Positions 1 to 7,197 of a stretch of 8,114 nucleotides of DNA are shown piece after piece. The DNA is from Paramuribaculum sp. (GTDB lineage Bacteria; Bacteroidota; Bacteroidia; Bacteroidales; Muribaculaceae). Each line of letters starts with the position of its first letter. Within the stretch, counting starts at the first letter, position 1. Where the stretch lies: positions 1-8,114 of the forward strand of contig JAIDKJ010000220.1 in the NCBI GenBank assembly GCA_029051835.1. The letters are read 5' to 3'. The notes below the pieces were generated by a model. That model was not told the origin of the DNA, ran no database searches, and worked only from the letters and a program-made list of their open reading frames with translations. The position numbers and the translations under genes are program-made.

Positions 1-534
1 CTTCTAAGCCTCATCTATGCCGACGGACCGCAGGCCTACTCCAACGATGTGAGGATTTTCGGACGCCGGCGCGGCACAGGCGAAAGCATCTGGGAAGTAA
101 AACGCCTCATAGGATACATATCGCCCGAAATGCAGATGTATTTCGGTGGCGGAAGCTCTACGGTGCGTGATGTAGTTGCTCGCGGCCTCAACGACACGGT
201 CGGATGCTATACACGCCTTTCTGACGAACAGACTGCGGCCGCCGATCAATGGATAGCCGCACTCGGCATGTCGCATCTGGCCGACCGCACATTCTCGACG
301 CTCTCCACCGGCCAGCAACGGCTCGCGCTTCTTGCACGCACGCTCATCAAGGAGGCGCCGCTACTCCTGCTTGACGAACCGTTTCACGGGCTTGACGCGT
401 CGCGCAAAGACGCCGTGCGGCGTATTATCGACACCATAGCGTCGCGCAGCGGAGCCGCAATCGTTTTCGTTACACATTGCCCTGAAGAGGTTCCCTCAGG
501 CTTTGACCGCGCGCTACGGCTGCCCGCGCGCTGA
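1..534 (+). CDS. modF: ModF-like ABC ATPase, C-terminal part (5' end outside window)
   Basis: This is the last 177 codons of an ABC ATPase that is open through the left edge. The first residues (LLSLIYADGPQAYSND) are what normally follows a Walker A motif, so the cut falls just after the P-loop. The signature LSTGQQ lies at about 301-318, Walker B LLLLDEP with catalytic Glu at 361-381, the D-loop GLD just after, and the H-loop His at 475-477. The text resembles the second nucleotide-binding domain of E. coli ModF/PhrA (FGRRRG, IWEVKRLIGYISPEM, TGQQRLALLARTLIK), a soluble protein of about 490 residues with two fused ATPase domains and no membrane domain. ModF has been linked to molybdate uptake, but its role is not settled. 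No permease gene is visible. The GTG at 49 is internal, not the start. The gene converges on nuoN. Family assignment is fairly secure; the function and the presence of a first ATPase domain are inferred. Confidence 0.85.
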   Translation, partial: LLSLIYADGPQAYSNDVRIFGRRRGTGESIWEVKRLIGYISPEMQMYFGGGSSTVRDVVARGLNDTVGCYTRLSDEQTAAADQWIAALGMSHLADRTFSTLSTGQQRLALLARTLIKEAPLLLLDEPFHGLDASRKDAVRRIIDTIASRSGAAIVFVTHCPEEVPSGFDRALRLPAR

Positions 535-574
535 CCCGGCGCCACGGGCATCGAAAATCATCCCCCCATAAGAC

Positions 575-612
575 ACTGCTCCCCGGAAAGCGTCGGCTTT
601 CCGGGGAGCAGT
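575..612. terminator. Perfect 17-bp hairpin between convergent genes, likely bidirectional terminator
   Basis: Positions 575-591 (ACTGCTCCCCGGAAAGC) are the exact reverse complement of 596-612, with a four-base GTCG loop. The stem is GC-rich with no mismatch. It lies 40 nt after the stop of the ModF-like gene and 37 nt after the stop of nuoN, so it can end transcription from both sides. Neither strand shows a clean T run right after the stem, so it is not a textbook intrinsic terminator. The rest of the 535-649 interval holds nothing else I can support. Confidence 0.7.
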
Positions 613-649
613 CATATAGAGTTGTTGAAACGTCAGTCAGTGACGAGCA

Positions 650-2101
650 TCAGAAGCTCATCATCGTGCCCTCAAGCAGAGTGTTGTAGACAAAGCTTAC
701 GATACCGAGGAACACGATGCCTGCCACGCACACCCACAGGGCGAAACGCTCGCTGCAAGCGCTGCGGAAGGGGGCTATCACGCAATCATCCTGCGAGATG
801 AACATCGCCTTCACCACAAGCAGATAGTAGTAGAGCGAGATGATGGTGTTGATAAGAGCTATCAGCACCAGCACGTAGATCGCTACTGTGCCCTGAGCTA
901 TCGCTCCGGTGAAGATGAAGAACTTCGAGAAGAAGCCTGCAAACGGAGGTATACCGGCCAGAGAGAACATGGCCAGCATCATCGTGAAGGCCAGACGCGG
1001 ATTTGTGCGGTAAAGACCCTTGTAGTCGTCCATCCACACCTTGCCCGAAGCATTCTCGATGGCGCCGATCACGCCGAAAGCAGCGAGGTTGGAGAAGATA
1101 TATACCAGCACATAGAACATCAGCGCTGCCAGTCCCATAGGATTGAAGGCGATAATGCCGAGCATGATATATCCGGCCTGCGATATCGACGAGAATGCGA
1201 GGAAGCGCTTCATGTTTTTCTGACGCATTGCAAACAGGTTGCCCACCGTGATGGTGAGGATGATCAGAGCATAGAGCATCCACTCCCATGCCTGGGGATA
1301 GACGGTGCCGAATGCCTGCCAGAGCACTGCGAGGAAAGCGAACGCCGCCGCACCCTTCGAGATCACCGACAGATAGGAGGTGACCGGAGTGGGAGCGCCC
1401 TGATATACGTCGGCAGTCCAGAGATGGAAGGGCACGAGCGAAAGCTTGAAACCGATGCCGGCAATCACGAAAGCCAGCGCGCACACGAGCAGAGCGCTGT
1501 GCGACTCCGACCATACGGCGATAGCGATATCGGAGAAGTAGAGCGAGCCCGAAAGAGCGTAGACGTAGGAGATACCCATCATGAAGATGGCCGAGGAGAA
1601 TACGGCTGTCAGTATATACTTGACGGCGGCCTCACGCGACTCGTAGCGGTGCTTGTCGAAAGCCACCATGGCGGCCAGCGGCAGAGAAGCCGTTTCCAGA
1701 CCGATCACAAACATCAGGAAGTGACGGGCCGAAATCATGAAATACATGCCGAGCAGAGTCACAAGCAGAAGCTCGTAGAACTCGCCGCGACGAATTCTCA
1801 CCATATCCTGATCGGCCCAGCGAAGAGCCTGTATCATGACTATGAGCACACCGACATTGAGTATGTTCTTGATATTTATCACAGGCCATGTAGCCTCATA
1901 CATGCCGGAGAAGGCCACTCCCTCGCCTGCGACACCGGGCACGAAGCCGAGCACCGTGAAAGCGGCGAAGAAGATGCAGCTGATTACGCCGATCGAACCC
2001 TGCTCGCGGCGCGGCAGGAAAGTGTCGGCGAGGAAGACGATCAGAAATACGGCGAGAAGGCCGATTTCCTGCTTCATTATAAGAAACTGTGAATAGTCCA
2101 T
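650..2101 (-). CDS. nuoN: NADH-quinone oxidoreductase subunit N (complex I antiporter-like subunit)
   Basis: NuoN is the antiporter-like membrane subunit of complex I closest to the quinone-binding end, expected to have 14 transmembrane helices. At 483 residues it matches E. coli NuoN (485). The charged residues of the ion channel are present: Glu136 in TM5 (FVIGLE), Lys219 in TM7 (GIGFKLSLVPFH), Lys249 in TM8 (SVISKG), and Lys393 in TM12 (GFFSKF), the position where NuoL also has Lys and NuoM has Glu. The ATG at 2101 is 17 nt after the nuoM stop; the leader between them is A-rich with no Shine-Dalgarno site. A second in-frame ATG at codon 9 is possible, but the MDYSQFL start looks typical of Bacteroidales. 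This is the last gene of the minus-strand cluster, ending 37 nt before the hairpin at 575-612. Confidence 0.96.
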   Translation of the reverse strand: MDYSQFLIMKQEIGLLAVFLIVFLADTFLPRREQGSIGVISCIFFAAFTVLGFVPGVAGEGVAFSGMYEATWPVINIKNILNVGVLIVMIQALRWADQDMVRIRRGEFYELLLVTLLGMYFMISARHFLMFVIGLETASLPLAAMVAFDKHRYESREAAVKYILTAVFSSAIFMMGISYVYALSGSLYFSDIAIAVWSESHSALLVCALAFVIAGIGFKLSLVPFHLWTADVYQGAPTPVTSYLSVISKGAAAFAFLAVLWQAFGTVYPQAWEWMLYALIILTITVGNLFAMRQKNMKRFLAFSSISQAGYIMLGIIAFNPMGLAALMFYVLVYIFSNLAAFGVIGAIENASGKVWMDDYKGLYRTNPRLAFTMMLAMFSLAGIPPFAGFFSKFFIFTGAIAQGTVAIYVLVLIALINTIISLYYYLLVVKAMFISQDDCVIAPFRSACSERFALWVCVAGIVFLGIVSFVYNTLLEGTMMSF

Positions 2102-2118
2102 TTTCTATCTATGCAAAA

Positions 2119-3624
2119 TTACTGGCCGATTACGGCGAAGATCGACGGGCTGAATGTAAACTTGATAAGGTCGGCGAAGAAGTTGGGGAAACATCCTATG
2201 GCTGCTACGCTGACAATGAGGGTGACGGTCGACACGCGCTCCCACCATGTGGCATCGGTGAGCTGCAGATGATGCTCGTCCTGCACAGGGCCGAAGAGCA
2301 GCTTGCCCACCACGCGGAGGATATACACCGCCGTAATCACGATCGAGCAGCAAGCCACGATGGTGAACACACGGTGGAACATATCGGCGTGCTCAAACGA
2401 ACCGACGAAGATGGTCATCTCGGCCACAAATCCGCTAAGACCCGGCAGACCGAGCGAAGCGAAACCGGCTATGACATAGCAGACAGCCAGGAACGGCATG
2501 ATCTTCATCAGACCGCCCATCAGACGTATGTCGCGGGTATGTGTGCGTCCGTAGATCATACCGATCAGGGCGAAGAAGAGCGCTGTCATCAGACCGTGAG
2601 AGAGCATCTGCATGATGGCGCCGGTCATGGCGGTGGTGTTGAGCATCAGGATAGCGAACAGCACCAGTCCGCAGTGGCTCACCGACGAATAGGCATTGAT
2701 ATACTTAAGGTCGGTCTGCACACATGCCGAGAAGGCGCCGTAGACCACCGAGATGCCTGTCAGCACCAGGAATATCCATGCAAGATCGTTGGCTGCCTGC
2801 GGCATCAGGTAGATAGCCACACGGAAGCATCCGTAGCCACCGAGCTTCATCAGTACGCCCGCATGGAGCATCGACACCGCGGTCGGAGCCGAAGCATGAC
2901 CGTCGGGGCTCCATGTATGGAAGGGGAACATGGCTCCAAGCACGCCGAAGCCCACGAACGTCATCGGGAAGAGGAAATACTGCCAGCCTTCGGAGATGCT
3001 CTCGTTGGCACGGATTTCAAGGAGATTCCATGTCAGAGGCATTCCCTCTGGAGCCGAGTGGTAGAAGATGCCGATGAGGCCGAGCATCAGGAAAGCCGAG
3101 CCGCCCATAAGCATCAGGGTGAGCTTCATGGCCGAATAGTTCTTGTTGCCGCTGCCCCACACGCCGATGAGAAGATACATCGGGATGAGAGCCACCTCGT
3201 AGAACATGAACATCGTGAAGAGGTCGATCGAGATGAAGAATCCGAACACACCGGTCGACAGAAGTATCAGCCACAGGAAGAAATCCTTGGTGTTGGGTTC
3301 GACCTTCCACGAGGCGAAGCTGCCGGTCAGAAGGATGATCGACGAAAGGATGAGCATGGCTATAGATATGCCGTCGACACCCACCGCAAGATGGATATTG
3401 AGCGGTTCAAACCAGCTCCATGAATCGCAATAGAGCATCGGGGCGTCGGCGCCTGCCGCACGCAGTCCCAGATAATCTGTCAGAAGCCATATCGAAAGGG
3501 CTGTGAGCGCAAGTGATCCTACCACGGCCACGGCGCGTATCTGCCCTATGCTCCGGCAGATGGCGAGTCCGGCCAGCATCACCAGCGGAATCACCACGAA
3601 ATAGATCAGAGGATTGGAAAACAT
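2119..3624 (-). CDS. nuoM: NADH-quinone oxidoreductase subunit M (complex I antiporter-like subunit), TM7 Lys missing
   Basis: NuoM is the middle antiporter-like subunit of the complex I membrane arm. The 501 residues are close to E. coli NuoM (509) and align without gaps around the channel. Present are Glu143 in TM5 (FYEVALIPMY), Lys260 in TM8 (LHAGVLMKLGGYG), His317 (SVSHCG), His343 (LSHGL) and Glu402 in TM12 (GFVAEMTIF). The odd point is TM7: E. coli has FAVKMPVVPLHGW with proton-transfer residue Lys234, whereas here the text is FGVLGAMFPFHTW, so Leu229 (codon CTT, 2938-2940) takes the lysine position and no other Lys is nearby. The WSPDGHASAPTAVSMLHAG stretch that follows is intact, so the protein is not decayed. 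The start is 38 nt after the nuoL stop behind an A-rich leader; nuoN follows 17 nt after the stop. Confidence 0.96.
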   Translation of the reverse strand: MFSNPLIYFVVIPLVMLAGLAICRSIGQIRAVAVVGSLALTALSIWLLTDYLGLRAAGADAPMLYCDSWSWFEPLNIHLAVGVDGISIAMLILSSIILLTGSFASWKVEPNTKDFFLWLILLSTGVFGFFISIDLFTMFMFYEVALIPMYLLIGVWGSGNKNYSAMKLTLMLMGGSAFLMLGLIGIFYHSAPEGMPLTWNLLEIRANESISEGWQYFLFPMTFVGFGVLGAMFPFHTWSPDGHASAPTAVSMLHAGVLMKLGGYGCFRVAIYLMPQAANDLAWIFLVLTGISVVYGAFSACVQTDLKYINAYSSVSHCGLVLFAILMLNTTAMTGAIMQMLSHGLMTALFFALIGMIYGRTHTRDIRLMGGLMKIMPFLAVCYVIAGFASLGLPGLSGFVAEMTIFVGSFEHADMFHRVFTIVACCSIVITAVYILRVVGKLLFGPVQDEHHLQLTDATWWERVSTVTLIVSVAAIGCFPNFFADLIKFTFSPSIFAVIGQ

Positions 3625-3662
3625 AATTACTTTTTCTTTTTCTTATTGCACCGTGATTGATA
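3625..3662 (-). other. A-rich spacer/leader between nuoL and nuoM
   Basis: At 38 nt this is the longest gap between two nuo genes in the window. Read on the minus strand it ends in a purine-rich AAGAAAAAGAAAAAG tract about 5 nt before the nuoM ATG. Such A-rich leaders are typical translation-start contexts in Bacteroidota, which make little use of Shine-Dalgarno pairing. I see no promoter motif of the TAnnTTTG type in it. Confidence 0.45.
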
Positions 3663-5693
3663 TTACATGAGGCAGAAAGCCGTTACAGCTGCCAGCAGAA
3701 GCACACCGATAAGGTAGATCCACACATACATCTGTATCTTGCCGCTCTGGAGGCCGCGTATCGCGTAGGAAGCCTTGTTGGTGACTATTGCCAGGCCATC
3801 CATGGCGCCGTCGATGATATGACGGTCAAACCATGCGATAGGACGCGAGATGCATCCGAAGATTATCTTGTGGGTGATGAACTGATAGAGTTCGTCCCAG
3901 TAGAAACGGTGGTGGCACCAGTCCCACAGGCGGGGCATCATGCCGGCCATGCGGTCGGGCAGCGGATTTTCCTTGCGGTACATCACTGTAGCGATAACGA
4001 TAGCCACGATGGCCACTGCAAGCGACACGAGAGCCACGCTCCAGTTGAGATGGGTGAGATTGGTGAAGAAGTTGACATGATCAAACATCGGCACGCCGTT
4101 CCAGGTGACGAGATTGCCCATCGGCACGAAACCTGCAAGGCACGAAACCACGGCAAGGATCACCAGCGGAAGAGTCATCGTCCAGGGCTGGTCGGAAGGT
4201 TTGTGATGGCCTTCATGCACCTTGTGTTCCTTCCACCAGAAGATAAGGTAGTAGATGCGGAACATGTAGAATGCCGTCAGACCGGCCACAGCCGACATCC
4301 ATATATACCAGAATATCGAATGTCCGAAGCAAGCCACGAGTATCTCATCTTTCGAGAAGAATCCGGCGAAAGGAATGATACCGGCTATGGCAAGGCAACC
4401 GATAAGGAAGCATACATTGGTGATGGGCATATATTTGCGCAGACCATGCATGTCGGTATAGTCGTTGGAGCCAACGGCATGGATGATAGCGCCGGCGCAG
4501 AGGAAGAGCAGAGCCTTGAACATGGCGTGGGTGAACAGATGGAACATGCCGGCCATGTAGCCGATGCCATCGTGGAACTCAGGACGCGAAACGCCGAGCG
4601 ACACCATCATGAATGCGATCTGCGATATGGTCGAGAATGCCAGCACACGCTTGATGTCGATCTGGGCGCAAGCCACCATGGCGGCATAGAAAGCGGTCAG
4701 AGCGCCCACCACCACTACAATGTCGAGCGATGCCGTTTCCATCAGATAGAGCGGATAGAGGCGAGCCACGAGATACACGCCTGCCACAACCATCGTGGCG
4801 GCATGGATCAGAGCCGAAACGGGGGTGGGACCCTCCATCGCGTCGGGAAGCCAGATATGGAGCGGCATCATGGCCGACTTACCCATGCCTCCCATGAAGA
4901 TCAGCACGAGAGCCCATGTTAGCACCGAAGCACCCATAAACACGGGAGCCGCGCTCTGCGCGAAGATGTTCTTGACTCCCATAGCGGTCTGCTCGCTGAT
5001 CTGATATACACCCTCCATTCCGTCGACGGGAGCCGAAGTAAGCTGCATGAAGTCGAAGGTGCCGGTGTAGTACGACAGCACAAGAATGCCGATCAGGAAG
5101 CCCAGGTCGGCGAAACGGGTGACGATAAATGCCTTCTTGGAAGCCGCCACTGCCGACGGTTTCTTATAGTAGAAGCCGATAAGCAGGTAGGACGAAGCGC
5201 CCACAAGCTCCCAGAAAATATACATCTGGAAGATGTTGGTGGCCACCACGAGGCCGAGCATCGAGAAGCTGAAGAGCGACAGGAAAGCGTAGAAACGCTG
5301 GAATCCGTGCTCATACACTCCGTGATGGTCGCGCATGTAGCCCATGCTGTAGAGATGCACCATGAAAGAGATCGTGGGGATCACTATCAGCATCAGAGCC
5401 GAGATGGGATCGAGAAGGAATCCGAGTTTGATCACCAGGCTGGGAGTAAACTGCAGCCAGGTGCAGTTGAAGATGACGGCCTGCAGGCGTTCGCCGTTTT
5501 CGGCAATAAACTGCGGCGAGCCGCCATAGAAATAGGTCAACGCCGTGATATAGCTCAACACCAGCACGGTGCCCATTCCTGCCGTGCCGAGCGTGCCGGC
5601 AAGCCAATGGGGCATTTTCATGCCGGTCAGTCCCAGCAGGAGGAACATGAAGAGCGGTATGGCCAGAATAAGTATAGGTATCGTAATGTCCAT
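3663..5693 (-). CDS. nuoL: NADH-quinone oxidoreductase subunit L (distal complex I antiporter-like subunit)
   Basis: NuoL is the most distal antiporter-like subunit and carries the long horizontal helix that clamps the membrane arm. Key residues are present: Glu162 in TM5 (FWELVGASSYLLIGFYY), Asp196, Lys272 in TM7 (GGMGKSAMMPLHIWLPDAM), His297 (SALIHAATMV), Lys393 (MFKALLFL) and Lys448-Asp449 in TM12 (GFFSKDE). Residues about 590-650 correspond to the lateral amphipathic helix, and 655-674 form the final membrane anchor. At 676 residues it is longer than E. coli NuoL (613). By residue offsets, about 18 extra residues lie before TM5 and about 25 between TM5 and TM7, the latter probably including the loop around residues 215-250. 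The ATG is 13 nt after the nuoK stop, and nuoM follows after 38 nt. The channel residues look complete, unlike those of NuoM. Confidence 0.97.
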   Translation of the reverse strand: MDITIPILILAIPLFMFLLLGLTGMKMPHWLAGTLGTAGMGTVLVLSYITALTYFYGGSPQFIAENGERLQAVIFNCTWLQFTPSLVIKLGFLLDPISALMLIVIPTISFMVHLYSMGYMRDHHGVYEHGFQRFYAFLSLFSFSMLGLVVATNIFQMYIFWELVGASSYLLIGFYYKKPSAVAASKKAFIVTRFADLGFLIGILVLSYYTGTFDFMQLTSAPVDGMEGVYQISEQTAMGVKNIFAQSAAPVFMGASVLTWALVLIFMGGMGKSAMMPLHIWLPDAMEGPTPVSALIHAATMVVAGVYLVARLYPLYLMETASLDIVVVVGALTAFYAAMVACAQIDIKRVLAFSTISQIAFMMVSLGVSRPEFHDGIGYMAGMFHLFTHAMFKALLFLCAGAIIHAVGSNDYTDMHGLRKYMPITNVCFLIGCLAIAGIIPFAGFFSKDEILVACFGHSIFWYIWMSAVAGLTAFYMFRIYYLIFWWKEHKVHEGHHKPSDQPWTMTLPLVILAVVSCLAGFVPMGNLVTWNGVPMFDHVNFFTNLTHLNWSVALVSLAVAIVAIVIATVMYRKENPLPDRMAGMMPRLWDWCHHRFYWDELYQFITHKIIFGCISRPIAWFDRHIIDGAMDGLAIVTNKASYAIRGLQSGKIQMYVWIYLIGVLLLAAVTAFCLM

Positions 5694-5706
5694 GACGCGG
5701 AATGGG

Positions 5707-6018
5707 TTAATGTTTCATTTTGTTGAGGTCGTTGACATCGACGTTGCGCGCGGCGCGGAACACGTTGATGATTATGGCTATGGCAAGCGCTGTTTCTGCC
5801 GCCGCTATGGCTATGGCGAAGAGAGTGAAGAACATGCCTTCCAGCTGACCCGGGAAAAGATAGCGGTTGAACACCACGAAATTGATGTCGACAGCGTTGA
5901 GCATCAGCTCAAGCGATATCAGCATCGCTATCATGTTCTTGCGGGTGACGAAGCCATATACGCCGCAGCAGAACATCAGCAGCGACGGTATGAGATAATA
6001 TATCATCGTAATTTCCAT
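5707..6018 (-). CDS. nuoK: NADH-quinone oxidoreductase subunit K
   Basis: NuoK is a small three-helix membrane subunit that links the quinone-site subunits to the antiporter-like subunits. The 103 residues match the family (E. coli 100). Both membrane glutamates needed for proton pumping are present: Glu37 in TM2 (LISLELMLNA, E. coli Glu36) and Glu75 in TM3 (AIAAAETALA, E. coli Glu72). The polar C-terminus RNVDVNDLNKMKH matches the usual ending. The start at 6018 is 6 nt after the nuoJ stop, which suggests translational coupling; ATG at codon 5 is a possible alternative start. nuoL follows 13 nt after the stop. Confidence 0.96.
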   Translation of the reverse strand: MEITMIYYLIPSLLMFCCGVYGFVTRKNMIAMLISLELMLNAVDINFVVFNRYLFPGQLEGMFFTLFAIAIAAAETALAIAIIINVFRAARNVDVNDLNKMKH

Positions 6019-6024
6019 AACAGC

Positions 6025-6540
6025 TTATCTTTTGCGGGCGACTGTGACGCCACCGATTATACATGCCAGAAGCAGGACGCTGACAGCCTCGAACGGCAGC
6101 AGGTATTCGCCCTTGCCGGTGCCCATGAGTGTTTCGCCGATACGGTGCATGGACGGATTGTCCATGATCGGCAGACGGGATGCCATTTCGGCGCAGCGGC
6201 TCAGGAGAGCCCATCCGGCCACTACCAGAGTGGCGACACCCGCTACAAGGCCAAGCACGCGCTTCTTCGACACCAGACGCGCAGTGTTGTCGCCAGGATG
6301 TGAAGTCAGCAGAATAGAGAACACGAACAACACCACGATACCTCCGGCGTAGACAGCTATCTGCACGGCGCCCAGAAACTCATAGTCGAGCTTGAAGTAA
6401 AGAGCCGCAGTAGCGAAGAGTACGAACAGCAGATATGTGGCCGAACGCAAGATTTTGCGTGTGGTGACAGTCAGCACCGAGAATATGACGATCGCCAGAG
6501 CGATCACCCAGTACATGATTATACCTCCAAGTGATTCCAT
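6025..6540 (-). CDS. nuoJ: NADH-quinone oxidoreductase subunit J
   Basis: NuoJ is a membrane subunit, expected to have five helices, whose TM3 changes shape between alpha and pi-bulge during coupling. The TM3 motif is clear here: GAVQIAVYAGGIVVLFVFSILL, including Tyr64 and the glycines of the bulge. Gln60 takes the place of E. coli Glu55, a common family variant. The 171-residue length is normal for the family. The start is ambiguous. The ATG at 6540 lies 9 nt after the nuoI stop, but an in-frame ATG at 6516 (codon 9, MYWVIALAIV) is preceded by GGAGGT at 6523-6528 with a 6-nt spacing and would put the first helix at the very N-terminus. In Bacteroidota a Shine-Dalgarno match is weak evidence, so I keep the longer form. 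nuoK follows after 6 nt. Confidence 0.94.
   Translation of the reverse strand: MESLGGIIMYWVIALAIVIFSVLTVTTRKILRSATYLLFVLFATAALYFKLDYEFLGAVQIAVYAGGIVVLFVFSILLTSHPGDNTARLVSKKRVLGLVAGVATLVVAGWALLSRCAEMASRLPIMDNPSMHRIGETLMGTGKGEYLLPFEAVSVLLLACIIGGVTVARKR
6523..6528 (-). promoter_or_regulatory. Shine-Dalgarno-like GGAGGT that may decide the nuoJ start
   Basis: On the minus strand GGAGGT is followed by six bases and an in-frame ATG at 6516, an optimal spacing. It is the only strong match of this kind I see ahead of a start in the cluster; the other starts have A-rich leaders. It also encodes two glycines if translation begins at 6540, so it may be chance. Confidence 0.35.
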
Positions 6541-6549
6541 ATCTAATAA

Positions 6550-7197
6550 TTATTGTTTGTCAACAGGTTTTGCAGGCTCATCAGTCACAGGTTTCTCGCC
6601 CTGCGCCTTTTCGGAAGCCTCTATGCCCTCGGCAGCAGCGGCGGCAGCCTTCTTGGCGGCAGCGGCAGCCTTGGCAGCGGCTATCTTGGCCTCGCGTTCG
6701 GCCTGGATGCGCGCGAGTTCCTCAGGCGAAGGAGCCGGCTCCTCTTTCTCAGGCAGGAAATTGAGCTGCTTGACAAGCTTCTCGCGGGTGAACACAGCCT
6801 GCTCGAAATCGTTGTTGAATTCGATAGCATTCTGCGGACACGAGCTGACGCACAGCTGACAGAACGTGCAGCTGCCCAGATCATACATGTACTTGTCGAG
6901 CTTACGTTTCTTCTTGCCGTCGGCAGTATCCACCATCTTTGTGGTCAGTGAGATGGTGCCGTTCGGACAGTTGCGCTCGCAGATGCCGCAAGCTATGCAC
7001 TTGTGGCGTCCCTCGGCATCGTATTTCAGCTCCAGAATCGCGCGGAAGCGATCAGGAACGTGGACGGTGTCGCGGTTTTCAGGATATTTCTCCGTCAGCT
7101 TGGGGGTGACGAACTCCTTGCCGGTGACCGTCATGCCCTTCACAAGGCTGGCGATGCCGGCCCCCAGCGACGAAAAATAATCTTTTACACTACCCAT
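6550..7197 (-). CDS. nuoI: NADH-quinone oxidoreductase subunit I (2x[4Fe-4S] ferredoxin subunit) with Ala-rich tail
   Basis: NuoI is the peripheral-arm subunit carrying iron-sulfur clusters N6a and N6b, which pass electrons towards the quinone site. Two complete cysteine motifs are visible: Cys67, 70, 73, 77 (CIACGICERNCP) and Cys110, 113, 116, 120 (CTFCQLCVSSCP), each followed by the usual proline. The amphipathic N-terminus and the FRAILEL stretch match the family. The protein is 215 residues against 180 in E. coli. The extra length is mostly a tail from about residue 150, rich in Ala, Lys, Glu and Pro, with runs of four to six alanines at about residues 172-189. The ATG at 7197 is 57 nt after the atpG stop, with an A-rich leader. 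nuoH, the usual upstream neighbour, is absent here. nuoJ follows 9 nt after the stop, so nuoI opens the nuo part of this cluster. Confidence 0.96.
   Translation of the reverse strand: MGSVKDYFSSLGAGIASLVKGMTVTGKEFVTPKLTEKYPENRDTVHVPDRFRAILELKYDAEGRHKCIACGICERNCPNGTISLTTKMVDTADGKKKRKLDKYMYDLGSCTFCQLCVSSCPQNAIEFNNDFEQAVFTREKLVKQLNFLPEKEEPAPSPEELARIQAEREAKIAAAKAAAAAKKAAAAAAEGIEASEKAQGEKPVTDEPAKPVDKQ
6631..6696 (-). repeat. Low-complexity GCN-rich tract encoding Ala/Lys runs in the nuoI tail
   Basis: This stretch encodes about residues 168-189 of NuoI, nearly all Ala with interspersed Lys and Glu. On the plus strand it reads as irregular GGCAGC/GGCGGC units. Because the unit is a multiple of three, length changes would keep the frame. 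The units are imperfect, so it is a low-complexity tract, not a clean microsatellite. Confidence 0.6.

Noticed and set aside
631..645. Small inverted repeat CGTCA-GTCAG-TGACG just after the nuoN stop
   Set aside because: Only a 5-bp stem with a 5-nt loop, easily found by chance. The nearby 17-bp hairpin is a far better terminator candidate.
2089..3423. A 444-codon open frame on the plus strand opposite nuoM
   Set aside because: It lies wholly opposite a well-conserved membrane protein gene. Its product is rich in His, Glu, Arg and Asp without any domain I recognise, as expected when the codons of a hydrophobic protein in GC-rich DNA are read in reverse.
3657..4922. A 421-codon open frame on the plus strand opposite nuoL
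   Set aside because: Same mirror effect as opposite nuoM: His/Glu-rich composition, no motif, and it overlaps nuoL almost completely.
6631..6696. Frame-shifted or misassembled nuoI end caused by the GC-rich repeat
   Set aside because: The frame stays open through the tract and ends in a plausible polar tail with a stop 9 nt before nuoJ, so there is no sign of a break.
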